Positions 54,530 to 63,198 of a DNA stretch of 64,000 nt are shown here, one piece after another. Positions within the stretch are counted from its first letter, which is position 1; every line of letters begins with the position of its first letter. The stretch is from contig NZ_BPRE01000001.1 in the NCBI RefSeq assembly GCF_022179765.1, forward strand, positions 124,001 through 188,000, in the 5' to 3' direction. Source of the DNA: Methylorubrum suomiense. GTDB taxonomy: Bacteria; Pseudomonadota; Alphaproteobacteria; Rhizobiales; Beijerinckiaceae. The position numbers and the translations under genes are program-made. The notes below the pieces were generated by a model that saw only the letters and a program-made list of their open reading frames with translations, was not told where the DNA came from and did no database searches.

Positions 54530-56466
54530 TCCCGCCGCGCATTGCCGGGCCGGTCCTGCTCGCCATCGTCGGAAGCTTGGCCTGCCCGCTGACGGCGGCC
54601 GCGCAACCGGCCCCGGTCCGCTCCGGCGTCCTCCAGCTCGACGAACGCCGGGCGCCGGTCATCCTCGAAACGCCGCAGGCTTCGGGTGGCGCCGAGATCA
54701 TCGACGAGAGCGCGTTGCGGTTCTACGCCGCCCAGCGCCAGGGCGAGCGCGTCCAGGCCGAGATCGCGCGGCTGCGCCGCCGCCATCCGAACTGGACGGT
54801 TCCGGCCGATCTCGACACCTTGAAGCCGAGCCCGCCCGAGGAAGCCCCGATGTGGGATCTCTTCACGGCGGGGCGCTTCGACGAGTTGCGCCAAGCCATC
54901 AGCGTGCGCCAATCGGCGGATCCGGGCTGGCAGCCCTCCGACGATCTCGCCCGCAAGCTCAATCGCGGAACCCTGCGCAGCGCCGCCCGTACGGCGGTCC
55001 GGGACGGAGCCTGGGACGACATCATCGCCCGCATGAAGGCCTCGCAGGAGCCGATCCAGAATCTCGACATCGACATCGCCTGGACCTTGGCGGAAGCCTA
55101 TGCCCGCACGGGCGACATCGCCCAAGCCTCCGCGATCTACGGCGTCCTTCTCAAGGAGCAGACCGACTCGGCCCTGCGTCTCGCCACGGTTCAGAAGGCC
55201 ATGGCGACGATGCCGATCGCGTCCGTCGAACCGCTCCTGGCCACCGGAATCCGGGGAGCGGACGGCATCGACGAGTTCCGGGCGATCCGCCCCGACGTGA
55301 CGAGGGCCCGCATGGCGGCGACCCTCCACGGGGAACAGGCCGGGCGGATCGAGCCCGCCGATCTCGCCGTGATCGGCGAGCAGGCCCGCCGCCTCGGCAA
55401 CCCGTCCCAGATCGCCCTGCTCGGCTGGTACGCCTATCATCGCCGGCAGTTCCGCGAAGCGCTCGAATGGTTCAAGCTGGCCCAGAGCCGCGGCGGCGAC
55501 GCCGCCGTGGCGACCGGCCTGGCCCTGTCCCTGCGCGATCTCGGCCAGAGCCGGGAGGCGGAGGATGCCGCCTTCGCGTGGCGCGCCGCGTCCGTGACGA
55601 ATCTCGCCCTCTACCTCGACATGGTGGAGCGCATCCTGGGCGAGAGCGCGGGCTCCGCCCTCGAACCCGAGCGGCTCGACCGCTTCGCCAAGGTCGTCCT
55701 GGCGGCGAATTCGGCCGAGGGCGCGCAGGCCTTGGGCTGGTACGCCTACAATGCCTGCCAGTTCGACGCCGCCGCCGACTGGTTCCAGCGGGCGGTGAGC
55801 TGGAAGCCCCGCGAGGCCTCCGTCCTCGGCTACGCCCTCAGTCTGTCCCGCCTGAAGCGGACCCGGGAGTACCTGGAGATCGTCAATCGCTACGACGGCC
55901 TGTTCCCCAAGGTCGTGGGTCTCATCTTCGCCGAACCCGATCCGCAGGCGCGGGACACCGGCCCCTGCGCCGTGGCGCCGACGGCGGCGCCCACCGCCGC
56001 CGCCCCCGCGAAGGTGAAGGTTCCCAAGCCGGCTGTCGCCGCCACGACCGCCATCCGCCCGCTGCCGGTGCTGCGCGGAGAGTTTCCGATCGCCGTCGCC
56101 GCCGAGAATCCGCTGCGCCTCGGCGAGCCCGGATCCCTGCCCGGCCGTGCCCGCGACGGAGAGTATCTCCGCGAGGTGCGCAGCACCCCGCCGCTGGTGG
56201 CCCGCCGCGTCGTCGGCGTCGGCCCGATGCCCTACGAGCGCTACGGCTTCACGTTGCTGGCAGGCTGGAACGGCACGGATCGGGCGAGCCTCCAGGCTGG
56301 ACCGCCGGCACCGGCGATTGGTACGCTGGCGCAGGCCGAAGCATCGAAATCCGTTCAGACGGGCGCGTCGCGCTCGCTCCAAGTCCGGGACGGCCAGCGT
56401 TTCGCACCGCTCGACACGGCGGCTGCGGGACGCGGCGAGGCGCGCATCCCAGGACAGGACCGATGA
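54514..56466 (+). CDS. TPR protein of the cellulose operon (BcsK-like, no barrel)
   Basis: A 650-residue exported protein. Signal peptide to about residue 31, then helical repeats; two clear copies share LLGWYAYHRRQFREALEWF and ALGWYAYNACQFDAAADWF. A Pro/Ala-rich C-terminal region follows. It corresponds to the periplasmic TPR part of BcsC but lacks the outer-membrane barrel that ends BcsC, as in the BcsK proteins of other alphaproteobacteria. It could scaffold the glucan path and peptidoglycan contacts. The start codon lies inside the end of bcsZ. Confidence 0.8.
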   Translation: MSRPLIPPRIAGPVLLAIVGSLACPLTAAAQPAPVRSGVLQLDERRAPVILETPQASGGAEIIDESALRFYAAQRQGERVQAEIARLRRRHPNWTVPADLDTLKPSPPEEAPMWDLFTAGRFDELRQAISVRQSADPGWQPSDDLARKLNRGTLRSAARTAVRDGAWDDIIARMKASQEPIQNLDIDIAWTLAEAYARTGDIAQASAIYGVLLKEQTDSALRLATVQKAMATMPIASVEPLLATGIRGADGIDEFRAIRPDVTRARMAATLHGEQAGRIEPADLAVIGEQARRLGNPSQIALLGWYAYHRRQFREALEWFKLAQSRGGDAAVATGLALSLRDLGQSREAEDAAFAWRAASVTNLALYLDMVERILGESAGSALEPERLDRFAKVVLAANSAEGAQALGWYAYNACQFDAAADWFQRAVSWKPREASVLGYALSLSRLKRTREYLEIVNRYDGLFPKVVGLIFAEPDPQARDTGPCAVAPTAAPTAAAPAKVKVPKPAVAATTAIRPLPVLRGEFPIAVAAENPLRLGEPGSLPGRARDGEYLREVRSTPPLVARRVVGVGPMPYERYGFTLLAGWNGTDRASLQAGPPAPAIGTLAQAEASKSVQTGASRSLQVRDGQRFAPLDTAAAGRGEARIPGQDR

Positions 56467-57482
56467 CCGAAGCGACGCTCTTCCAAGCCCGGCATCGGCC
56501 GACCGGACGGACGGTGCTGCGGATCGGCGGCGTCCTGCTCGGCCTCACGCTGGTCGGGGCGTGCCAGACCTCGACGGCCCGCCGGGCGGGGCCACGATAC
56601 GAGACGGCGTTCAGCACCCTGCCGACGACCGGCAACCGGCCTCTCGTTTCCCTGCCGAACAGCGGTGGCGCCGCCTCCGTGACCGAGACCCAATCGAGCG
56701 CCGGACTCCGGCAGCGCATCATCCTCGGACAGTCCCGCGGTCGGATCGATCTGACCATCGCTTCGGGCCGCACCTGGGACGATCCGGCGATGGCGAAGCC
56801 GAGCCGGGCCGGCATCGCTGCCGAACTCGCGAGCCTCGAAGGCGGTCCCTATCGGATCCTGCGCCGGCCGGTGCACAACGCCTACGGCCCCTTGGGCGTC
56901 GCCCTGGGCGAGGGCTGCGCCTATGCATGGCAATGGATCGACGGGCTCGAGCGGGTCGAGCTGGGCCGCGGCGCCCTGCGCGGGCCCGTCTCGGCCTCGC
57001 TGCGCGTTCTCCATTGTCGCCCGCAATCCAGTGCCGAGGCGCTCCTCGCGGATCTGGTGCGGATGCGGCTCGGCCCGACATCCGATCCGAGCGCGGGACT
57101 GCGCCGCCGTCGCCTCGCGACTCCGAGGCCGCGGACGCCGCAGCCCGTCGAGGCCGCCGCGCCGACCGTCCCGGACGCGCCTGCTCCGGCCGCCCCGGCC
57201 GTCGCGGTGAACGGAAGCCGCACCCTCGTGACCGTTCCGCAGGGAGCGCCGAACCCGCCCTATCTCGCGCAGCCCGCTCCGGTCGCCACGACGCAGCCGG
57301 CCGTGCCGACGGTCCCCCGCCCGGCGTCCACCGGCGGCGCGCCGGATCGGCCGCGCTTCCTGACCGATGCGCTGCCCCCGTCGCGGACCGGGCCCGGCGC
57401 CCCCTCCCCCGACTCGACATCGCCCGCGGCCGAATCCTCGACCCGCACCGGCGGCGCGCCGAGACCTCCTCAGGGCTGGTGA
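56463..57482 (+). CDS. bcsN: Cellulose biosynthesis protein BcsN (lipoprotein)
   Basis: A 339-residue protein. The signal segment ends LVGACQT, a lipobox, so it is probably a lipoprotein. The conserved half (about 35-200) contains LRQRIILGQSRGRIDLTI and the paired-Cys part CAYAWQWIDG...LHC seen in BcsN. The C-terminal third is a Pro/Ala-rich disordered tail. BcsN accompanies alphaproteobacterial bcs operons, including that of Agrobacterium; its function is not defined. Its ATG overlaps the stop of the TPR gene. Confidence 0.78.
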   Translation: MTEATLFQARHRPTGRTVLRIGGVLLGLTLVGACQTSTARRAGPRYETAFSTLPTTGNRPLVSLPNSGGAASVTETQSSAGLRQRIILGQSRGRIDLTIASGRTWDDPAMAKPSRAGIAAELASLEGGPYRILRRPVHNAYGPLGVALGEGCAYAWQWIDGLERVELGRGALRGPVSASLRVLHCRPQSSAEALLADLVRMRLGPTSDPSAGLRRRRLATPRPRTPQPVEAAAPTVPDAPAPAAPAVAVNGSRTLVTVPQGAPNPPYLAQPAPVATTQPAVPTVPRPASTGGAPDRPRFLTDALPPSRTGPGAPSPDSTSPAAESSTRTGGAPRPPQGW

Positions 57483-57742
57483 GACGGACGGTTCCGGTCC
57501 GGACTAGCCTGTCGTCTGCACGGTGCGGGGCGGCGGTCGCGGATGGAGTCTTCGACGCCGATTTGGGCCGTTGAGGCGCCCATACAACGCGCGAGGCAAG
57601 TCGCGTCACGTCTCGGATCTCGCATCCATATCCACCATCGACTCATCGCCGGCATGACCGGAACTTGCGGACGTGGGTGAACGCGGCGTGCGATGATGTT
57701 ACGATTAAATCTTGTCGCGGATGTCGGACGAGAGCACGGGCC

Positions 57743-58030
57743 ATGCGGACCACCCAATCCCTGAGCATCACCCTGCCTCACGAGATGGCACAGATGGTCA
57801 AGGCCAAGGTCGCGGCGGGAGAATACGCGACGGAAAGCGAGGTCATCCGCGACGGGCTGCGGGCCCTGCAGGCGCGTGATGCGGCAATGGAGCGGTGGCT
57901 CAACGAGGAGGTGGTCCCGGTCTATGACCGGGTGGTGGCCGGTACGGAACCGCTCGCGCCCGCTGACACGGTGCTGAGCGGTGCGGCCCAACGTTACCGG
58001 GCACGGAAATCCAAAGCCGCCAAGGCGTGA
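57743..58030 (+). CDS. parD: ParD-family antitoxin
   Basis: A 95-residue antitoxin. The N-terminal ribbon-helix-helix (SLSITLPHEMAQMVKAKVAAG, then SEVIRDGLRALQARD) is typical of ParD; the C-terminal part would wrap the toxin. ParD neutralises ParE and represses the pair's promoter. The stop overlaps the start of parE. The start at 57743 is chosen because the upstream in-frame residues are unrelated to the family. Confidence 0.9.
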   Translation: MRTTQSLSITLPHEMAQMVKAKVAAGEYATESEVIRDGLRALQARDAAMERWLNEEVVPVYDRVVAGTEPLAPADTVLSGAAQRYRARKSKAAKA

Positions 58031-58329
58031 TGCCACACCACGTTCTGTTCTCGGCGCAGGCGCAGGCCGATTTCGATGAGCTGTATGCCTTCATCGCCGA
58101 TAGGGCCGGAGAAGCGACAGCAGAAGCTTACATGGCCCGCTTGGATGATTACGTCCGCGCGTTCGGTCAGTTTCCGGAGCGCGGCACCCGATACGACCAC
58201 ATTCGGCCTGGGCTGCGCATCACGGGCTTCGAACGTCGCGTGTCGATTGCCTTTACGGTACGGGACGGTGCCGTGATCATCCTGCGGCTTCTCTACGCCG
58301 GACGTTCCTTGGAATTACCTCCCGAGTGA
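58030..58329 (+). CDS. parE: ParE-family toxin
   Basis: A 99-residue RelE/ParE-superfamily toxin. The pattern FSAQAQADFDELYAFI at the start, RYDHIRPGLRITGFERRVSIAF in the middle and VIILRLLYAGR near the end fits ParE, which poisons DNA gyrase. A GTG one codon upstream is an alternative start. The pair sits between the bcs operon and unrelated genes and is probably a small mobile addiction module. Confidence 0.9.
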   Translation: MPHHVLFSAQAQADFDELYAFIADRAGEATAEAYMARLDDYVRAFGQFPERGTRYDHIRPGLRITGFERRVSIAFTVRDGAVIILRLLYAGRSLELPPE

Positions 58330-58458
58330 GGGGAGAAGCGTGCATTCGTCACGGATCTGGCACGGCTGGGATGGACGGCTTTCGCCCCGCTAAGGCGCGA
58401 GCCCGGCCTTAAGAAAGCAGATCAGAGCTAACTTGAGAATCATCCTCCGCCGCGCGCC

Positions 58459-59424
58459 TCACGCCCCCGGCGGGACCGGGATCGGGTAGAACCGTGCGCC
58501 GGCGGCGGCGGCGAGCACCTCCACCGCACCCACGGTCGAGGCGCAGCCGGAGGCGTGGACGGCGTCCGTGGTGCGCAGGGTCGGCACGTGGGCCGTGAGC
58601 GGGCCGGGGCGCACGTCCGGCGGGCGCTGGCGATGGCGGTCGGCGGCGAGGGTGATGCGGTTGACCCCGGTCGCCCGCAGCCATTCCAGTGCCGGGCGCA
58701 TGTAGAGGTCGAGGGGATCGCGCGCGCCCGCCACGAGGCAGATCTCGCGGGCCGGCTCGATGTAGCGGGCCGCCCGCGCGATCGCCCAGATGCCGGCGAA
58801 GCCCGTCTCGGCGGCGACCAGCACGAGGCGCCCGCCCCCGGGCCGGTAGGTGCCGTGGCCGAGAGGGCCCTTGGCTTTGACCGGCAGGCCGGGGACCGGA
58901 ACGGCACCGAACAGCGCTTCCATATCCTCCGGACACTCACCGCGCAGATGGAAGACCAGTTCGTTCAACTCGGCCCCGCCCTCGACGCTGAGGGTCGGCG
59001 CGAGCGTCACCGGCCGCCCGCCTTCGAGGGTGAGGCAGACCTGATCGCCCGGCTCGAAGGCCAGGCGCTTGTCCAGCACGACGACGAGTTGGAGGATGCG
59101 CGGCGCGAGCGCCGTCACCACCTCGACGGTGCCGGTGCGACGCAGGAGCGCCCGCGCCGGTGCCTTGGCCGGATGGATCAGGGGGGTGGCGTCGGGCGCC
59201 GAGACGGTCGGGCTCTCCGCACGTCGGGCGCGGACCGTCAGGCGCCGCGCCGCGGGTGCCGCCGCCTGTCCCATCAGGACGGAACCGTGCAGGCCCTGCA
59301 TGGGCGCGATCACGCCATCGGCCAGGGCCGTTTCGAGGGAGGTGTCCCCCGGCGAGACCCGCAGGGTCTGGCCGTTCACGACGAGGGAGCAACGAGCGCT
59401 CGTGGGAGCACGCATGGCGGGCAT
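58459..59424 (-). CDS. Ferredoxin-reductase-like protein with degenerate cofactor sites
   Basis: A 321-residue protein laid out like oxygenase reductases: an N-terminal 2Fe-2S-type domain (about 12-52), an FAD-type beta-barrel (about 90-190) and an NAD-type domain (about 195-320). The N-terminal fold is recognisable (LVVNGQTLRVSPGDTSLETAL), but the loop that should hold the cluster cysteines reads QGLHGSVLMG with none of the four. The FAD motif RxYS reads RPVT, and the NAD-site Gly loop reads ETGFAGIW. It may be a binding or regulatory relative rather than a reductase. Strong GGAGCGGG upstream and a clean frame argue against a pseudogene. Confidence 0.68.
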   Translation of the reverse strand: MPAMRAPTSARCSLVVNGQTLRVSPGDTSLETALADGVIAPMQGLHGSVLMGQAAAPAARRLTVRARRAESPTVSAPDATPLIHPAKAPARALLRRTGTVEVVTALAPRILQLVVVLDKRLAFEPGDQVCLTLEGGRPVTLAPTLSVEGGAELNELVFHLRGECPEDMEALFGAVPVPGLPVKAKGPLGHGTYRPGGGRLVLVAAETGFAGIWAIARAARYIEPAREICLVAGARDPLDLYMRPALEWLRATGVNRITLAADRHRQRPPDVRPGPLTAHVPTLRTTDAVHASGCASTVGAVEVLAAAAGARFYPIPVPPGA

Positions 59425-59488
59425 CCCGCTCCGAATTGTCTTGTGAAAGGGGTAGGTCGATCGATCCGCCGCCCCGCAGGGCGAGGCG

Positions 59489-59854
59489 TCAGAGTCCGCC
59501 GTGAATCAGGCGTCCCACCAAGCCGGCCCAGCGCTCGCGCTCGGCCCGGGCCTCATCCCCGAGGGTGTCGGCAGCGGAAAGCCCCAGGCTGGAGCGCAGG
59601 GCCTCGCTCTCGCGGCGCTCGGCGGCGAGCGCTGCCTTCATCATCAGGACTTCCATGCGCAGGCGCACGAGGTCCTCCGTCGCAGGGGCGGCCGGAGCGA
59701 CACTCTCGTCTGCCGGGGGCGACGCGGTCACGTCGGGAGCGATCGGCCTGGGGCGGGCGGCCTCGGCGATGTGAGCGTGGATCGGGCGCGCCATCAGGCG
59801 CCGCACCGCGCTGCTCCCGTTGACCGGCTCCCTGCGTCTGTGCGCCTCGTTCAT
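59489..59854 (-). CDS. Small coiled-coil protein
   Basis: A 121-residue hypothetical protein. The first 60 residues are Arg/Pro/Ala-rich and probably disordered; residues about 62-90 form a helix (VRLRMEVLMMKAALAAERRES) of coiled-coil type. There is no signal peptide. AGGATG upstream supports the ATG. I recognise no family. A CtrA-type box lies about 75 bp upstream. Confidence 0.6.
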   Translation of the reverse strand: MNEAHRRREPVNGSSAVRRLMARPIHAHIAEAARPRPIAPDVTASPPADESVAPAAPATEDLVRLRMEVLMMKAALAAERRESEALRSSLGLSAADTLGDEARAERERWAGLVGRLIHGGL

Positions 59855-59927
59855 CGGTCATCCTCGGGCCGGTTGGGCACGCGCATCGGCGTCCCATGAA
59901 CATGGCGATGACCTTGCTCTCGTATGG

Positions 59928-59942
59928 TTAAGGGAGGTTTAA
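59928..59942 (-). promoter_or_regulatory. CtrA-type box upstream of the small coiled-coil gene
   Basis: Read on the minus strand this is TTAA-N7-TTAA followed by CCAT, identical in form to the box before the orphan sensor. It lies 73 bp upstream of the ATG at 59854. Confidence 0.6.
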
Positions 59943-59975
59943 AAAACCGGATGCCTCAGCCGCACCGTCGCGTGA

Positions 59976-62882
59976 TCAGGCGGCCTCGGGCGCGGCGCCG
60001 ACGAGTTGGCGGGCCTGAAGCATGGTCATCGGCTCGCCGAAGGCCGCGCCCTGAGCGTAGTCGCATCCGAGTTCCTGCAGGCCCTGCGCATCCTCCTCGG
60101 ATTCCGCGCCCTCGGCGACGACGGACAGGCCGAGTTCCTGCGCCATCCGTACCAGGGAGCGCAGCATCGCCGTACGGCCCTGCCCCATCTGACGCACGAA
60201 GCTCTGGTCGATCTTGAGGGTGTCGAAGGGGAAGCGCTGAAGATAGGCCAGGGCCGAGTAGCCGGTGCCGAAATCGTCCAGGCAAAGTCCCGCGCCGAGA
60301 TCGTGGATGCGCGTGAGCATCTGGGCGGCGTATTCGGGATTCTCCATCACCAGCCCCTCGCTCAGTTCCAGCTTGAGCGAGCCCGGCAGCACGCCGGTGC
60401 GGGCGATCACCGTCTTCACGTCATGCAGGAGATCGTGGCGCAGAAGCTGACGCGAGGAGACGTTGACCGAGGCGAAGATCGGCGGCTCAACATCGAGCGA
60501 GCGCTGCCACGCGGCGAGTTCGAGGGCCGTGCGCTCGATGGCGAAATTGCCGAGGGCGACGATGACGCCGATCTCCTCGGCCACCGGCAGGAAGGTCGCG
60601 GGCGCGATCCGCCCGAGCTTGGGATGGTCCCAGCGCAGCAGCGTCTCGAAGCCCGCCACCGTCCGGTCTTCCAGACGGACGATCGGCTGGAACAGCACGC
60701 GGATCTCGTTGCGCTCCAGCGCCTTGCGCAGGTCGGCCTCCAGCATCAGCCGGTCGGACGGGTCGGTGCGCATGTTGGCGCGGAAGATCTCGATGCGGTC
60801 GCCGCCGCCGCGCTTGGCCTGGATCATGGCCATCTGGGCGCTCTTGACCACTTCGTCGCGCTTGGGCTGGCCGGCCGTGCCCGGCCCGGCATCGTGCAGG
60901 GCGACGCCCACGGAGACCGTGAGGAACACCTCGCGGTCCGCATAGGTGACCGGGGTGGCGATTACCCGGCGGATCATCTCGGCGAAGGCGAGGATGCGGT
61001 CGGGCTCGCGCTCGGAGAGCAGGATCACGGCGAACTCGTCCCCCGCCACCCGGGCCAGCGTGTCCTGCGGGCGCAGGAGCCGCCCGAGCCGGCGCGACAG
61101 GGTGAGCAGAATCGAGTCGCCCGCCGAGAGGCCAATGGCGTCGTTGATCGCCTTGAAGCGGTCGATGTCGATCACGATCACCGCCGGCTTCAGGCGCGGA
61201 TCCTGGCTCGCGAGCGCCAGGGCCGCGTCGAGCCGGTCGTGCAGCAATTCGCGGTTGGGCAAGCCGGTGAGGCTGTCATGCACGGCGTCGTGCAGCAGGC
61301 GCTCCTCGGCGGTCTTGATCTCGGTGACGTCGCTGATGGTGCCGACGATGCGGATCACCTCGCCGTCGGTGCCGATCACGGGGCGGGCCTTGAGCCGGTA
61401 CCACGCGTAGGGCCCGGCCGCCGAGCGCAGGCGGAAATCGTGGACGATGCGACCGCGCCGCTCCTCGATCACCGTATCGAGGGCCGCCGAGTAGCGCTCC
61501 ACGTCGAAGGGATGCAGGAGCCCGAGCCAGTTGGCCGCCGGCCCTTCCAGCGCGCCGCGCTTGAGGCCGAGCTGCGCCTCGATCTCCGGTCCGGCGAAGA
61601 CCCGGTCGCCCGGCACGTCCCAGTCGAACACGATGTCGCCCGCGCCCATGAGGGCCAGCGCCCGGCGCTCGGTGTCGGAGACGAGACTGTGGCTCAACCC
61701 CCCGCCCGCGAAGGCGTGCTGCATCACGGTGAAGCCGATCAGCATCACGATCAGCACGAGGCCGCCGATCAGCGCCGGCTGGACGAGGTCCGAGCCGATC
61801 TGCCCGGTGATGGCGAAGCCCGCCGCCACCACCCAGAACAGCAGCAGCAGCCAGGTCGGCACGAGCAGGATCGCCCGGTCGTAGCCGTTATGGACGGCGA
61901 GATAGAGGATCAGCAGAAGCCCGACCCCCGCCACCGCCGCGATGGAGATGCGCGCCACGCCCGCCGCGACGGGGGGATCGAACACCGCGAGCCCGACCAG
62001 ACCGGCGAGGAAGACCAGCCAGAAGAAGGCGACGTGGCTGTAGCGCACGTGCCAGCGCGACAGGTTCAGGTAGGCGAACAGGAAGACGAGGAGCGTCGCC
62101 CCGAGCACCGCCTCGGCGGAGGCGCGGTAGATCCGCTCGGCGCCCTCAGTGACGGGGAAGACCCGTTGCAGGAAGCCGAAATCGATGCAGGCATAGGCAA
62201 GCACCGCCCAGGACAACGCGGCGGCGGCGGGGAAGATGATCGCCCCCTTCACGACGAAGATGATTGTGAGGAACAGCGCCAGCAGGCCGGCAATGCCGAT
62301 GATGATGCCCTTGTATAGGGTCAGGCCCGACGTCTTCTTGCGATAGGCATCCTGGTCCCAGAGATAGACCTGCGGGACGTTGGGGCCCTTCAGCTCCGCG
62401 ACGTAGGTGACCGTCGTGCCCGGATCGATGGTGATCAGGAACTGGTCGGCATCCAGGCTCTCGTCGCGCTCGGGGCGGATGCCCTCGCTCGCCGTGATGG
62501 CGGCGATGCGCGAGCCGCCGAGATCGGGCCAGACCACGCCGGAGCCCACGAGGCGGAAATGCGGGGCGACGAGCAGGCGGTCGATCTGCTCGTCGGTGTC
62601 GTTGGTGAGCGCGAACACCATCCAGTCGGGCCGGGCGCCGGGCTCGCGCGCCTTGACCGCGATGCGCCGCACGATCCCATCCTTGCCCGGGGCGGTGGAG
62701 ATCTGAATCAGGTCGCCGTCCGAGCGGTAGCGCTCGATCATCGGCGTGAGATCCACCGCCGGCGCGTCGAGGGTGACGCGCACGGCCTCGACCGCGCGGG
62801 CGGGCGTGAGAGCCCCGAGGAGGCCGACCATCAGGCCAGCCAGAACCGTCAGGGCCGCGAGGGCCGGGGACAGGGTGCGCAA
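59976..62882 (-). CDS. Membrane PAS-GGDEF-EAL protein with variant motifs
   Basis: A protein of about 968 residues if started at the TTG at 62882; an ATG at 62831 is the next choice, and the longer open frame upstream codes for unlikely Arg-rich residues. A signal-like helix is followed by a periplasmic beta-rich domain (to about 185), seven or eight membrane helices (about 190-420), a PAS domain (about 440-555), and GGDEF and EAL domains. The cyclase motif reads AGDEF (613-617) and the phosphodiesterase motif ETL (746-748), with the DDFGTG loop intact. The layout resembles 7TMR-DISM receptors. Phosphodiesterase activity is more likely than cyclase activity. Confidence 0.88.
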   Translation of the reverse strand: MRTLSPALAALTVLAGLMVGLLGALTPARAVEAVRVTLDAPAVDLTPMIERYRSDGDLIQISTAPGKDGIVRRIAVKAREPGARPDWMVFALTNDTDEQIDRLLVAPHFRLVGSGVVWPDLGGSRIAAITASEGIRPERDESLDADQFLITIDPGTTVTYVAELKGPNVPQVYLWDQDAYRKKTSGLTLYKGIIIGIAGLLALFLTIIFVVKGAIIFPAAAALSWAVLAYACIDFGFLQRVFPVTEGAERIYRASAEAVLGATLLVFLFAYLNLSRWHVRYSHVAFFWLVFLAGLVGLAVFDPPVAAGVARISIAAVAGVGLLLILYLAVHNGYDRAILLVPTWLLLLFWVVAAGFAITGQIGSDLVQPALIGGLVLIVMLIGFTVMQHAFAGGGLSHSLVSDTERRALALMGAGDIVFDWDVPGDRVFAGPEIEAQLGLKRGALEGPAANWLGLLHPFDVERYSAALDTVIEERRGRIVHDFRLRSAAGPYAWYRLKARPVIGTDGEVIRIVGTISDVTEIKTAEERLLHDAVHDSLTGLPNRELLHDRLDAALALASQDPRLKPAVIVIDIDRFKAINDAIGLSAGDSILLTLSRRLGRLLRPQDTLARVAGDEFAVILLSEREPDRILAFAEMIRRVIATPVTYADREVFLTVSVGVALHDAGPGTAGQPKRDEVVKSAQMAMIQAKRGGGDRIEIFRANMRTDPSDRLMLEADLRKALERNEIRVLFQPIVRLEDRTVAGFETLLRWDHPKLGRIAPATFLPVAEEIGVIVALGNFAIERTALELAAWQRSLDVEPPIFASVNVSSRQLLRHDLLHDVKTVIARTGVLPGSLKLELSEGLVMENPEYAAQMLTRIHDLGAGLCLDDFGTGYSALAYLQRFPFDTLKIDQSFVRQMGQGRTAMLRSLVRMAQELGLSVVAEGAESEEDAQGLQELGCDYAQGAAFGEPMTMLQARQLVGAAPEAA

Positions 62883-63198
62883 CGGGCTTTTCTTGGACCG
62901 GCGAAGGCGAGGCGGCGGGACGGGATGACGGCGAAGCGGTCGGCCAGAGTCGTATCGGCGGAGCCCTGCCCTCGCAAGGCGCCCGCACGAGGGCGCGGAA
63001 CCCGACCCACCGCTCAGTTGAGGTCCGCGGCCTGAGCGGATCGCGCGGCTTTGCGGCCAAAACAAGCCGAGCCCTCGCCCGCTTGCCCGGCGCCGGTTAG
63101 AGCGGGGGCATGATACGCCCGGACGACATCCACCCTCGCCCGCCCGCCGTCCCGCAGCGGGAACGCATGGGCAGCCGTTGCGTCGGGGCGCGCGCCGC

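Noticed and set aside
60006..62318. A 770-codon plus-strand open frame over the GGDEF-EAL gene
   Set aside because: Antisense shadow with His/Asp/Arg/Gly-rich composition; the minus-strand frame carries clear PAS, GGDEF and EAL domains.
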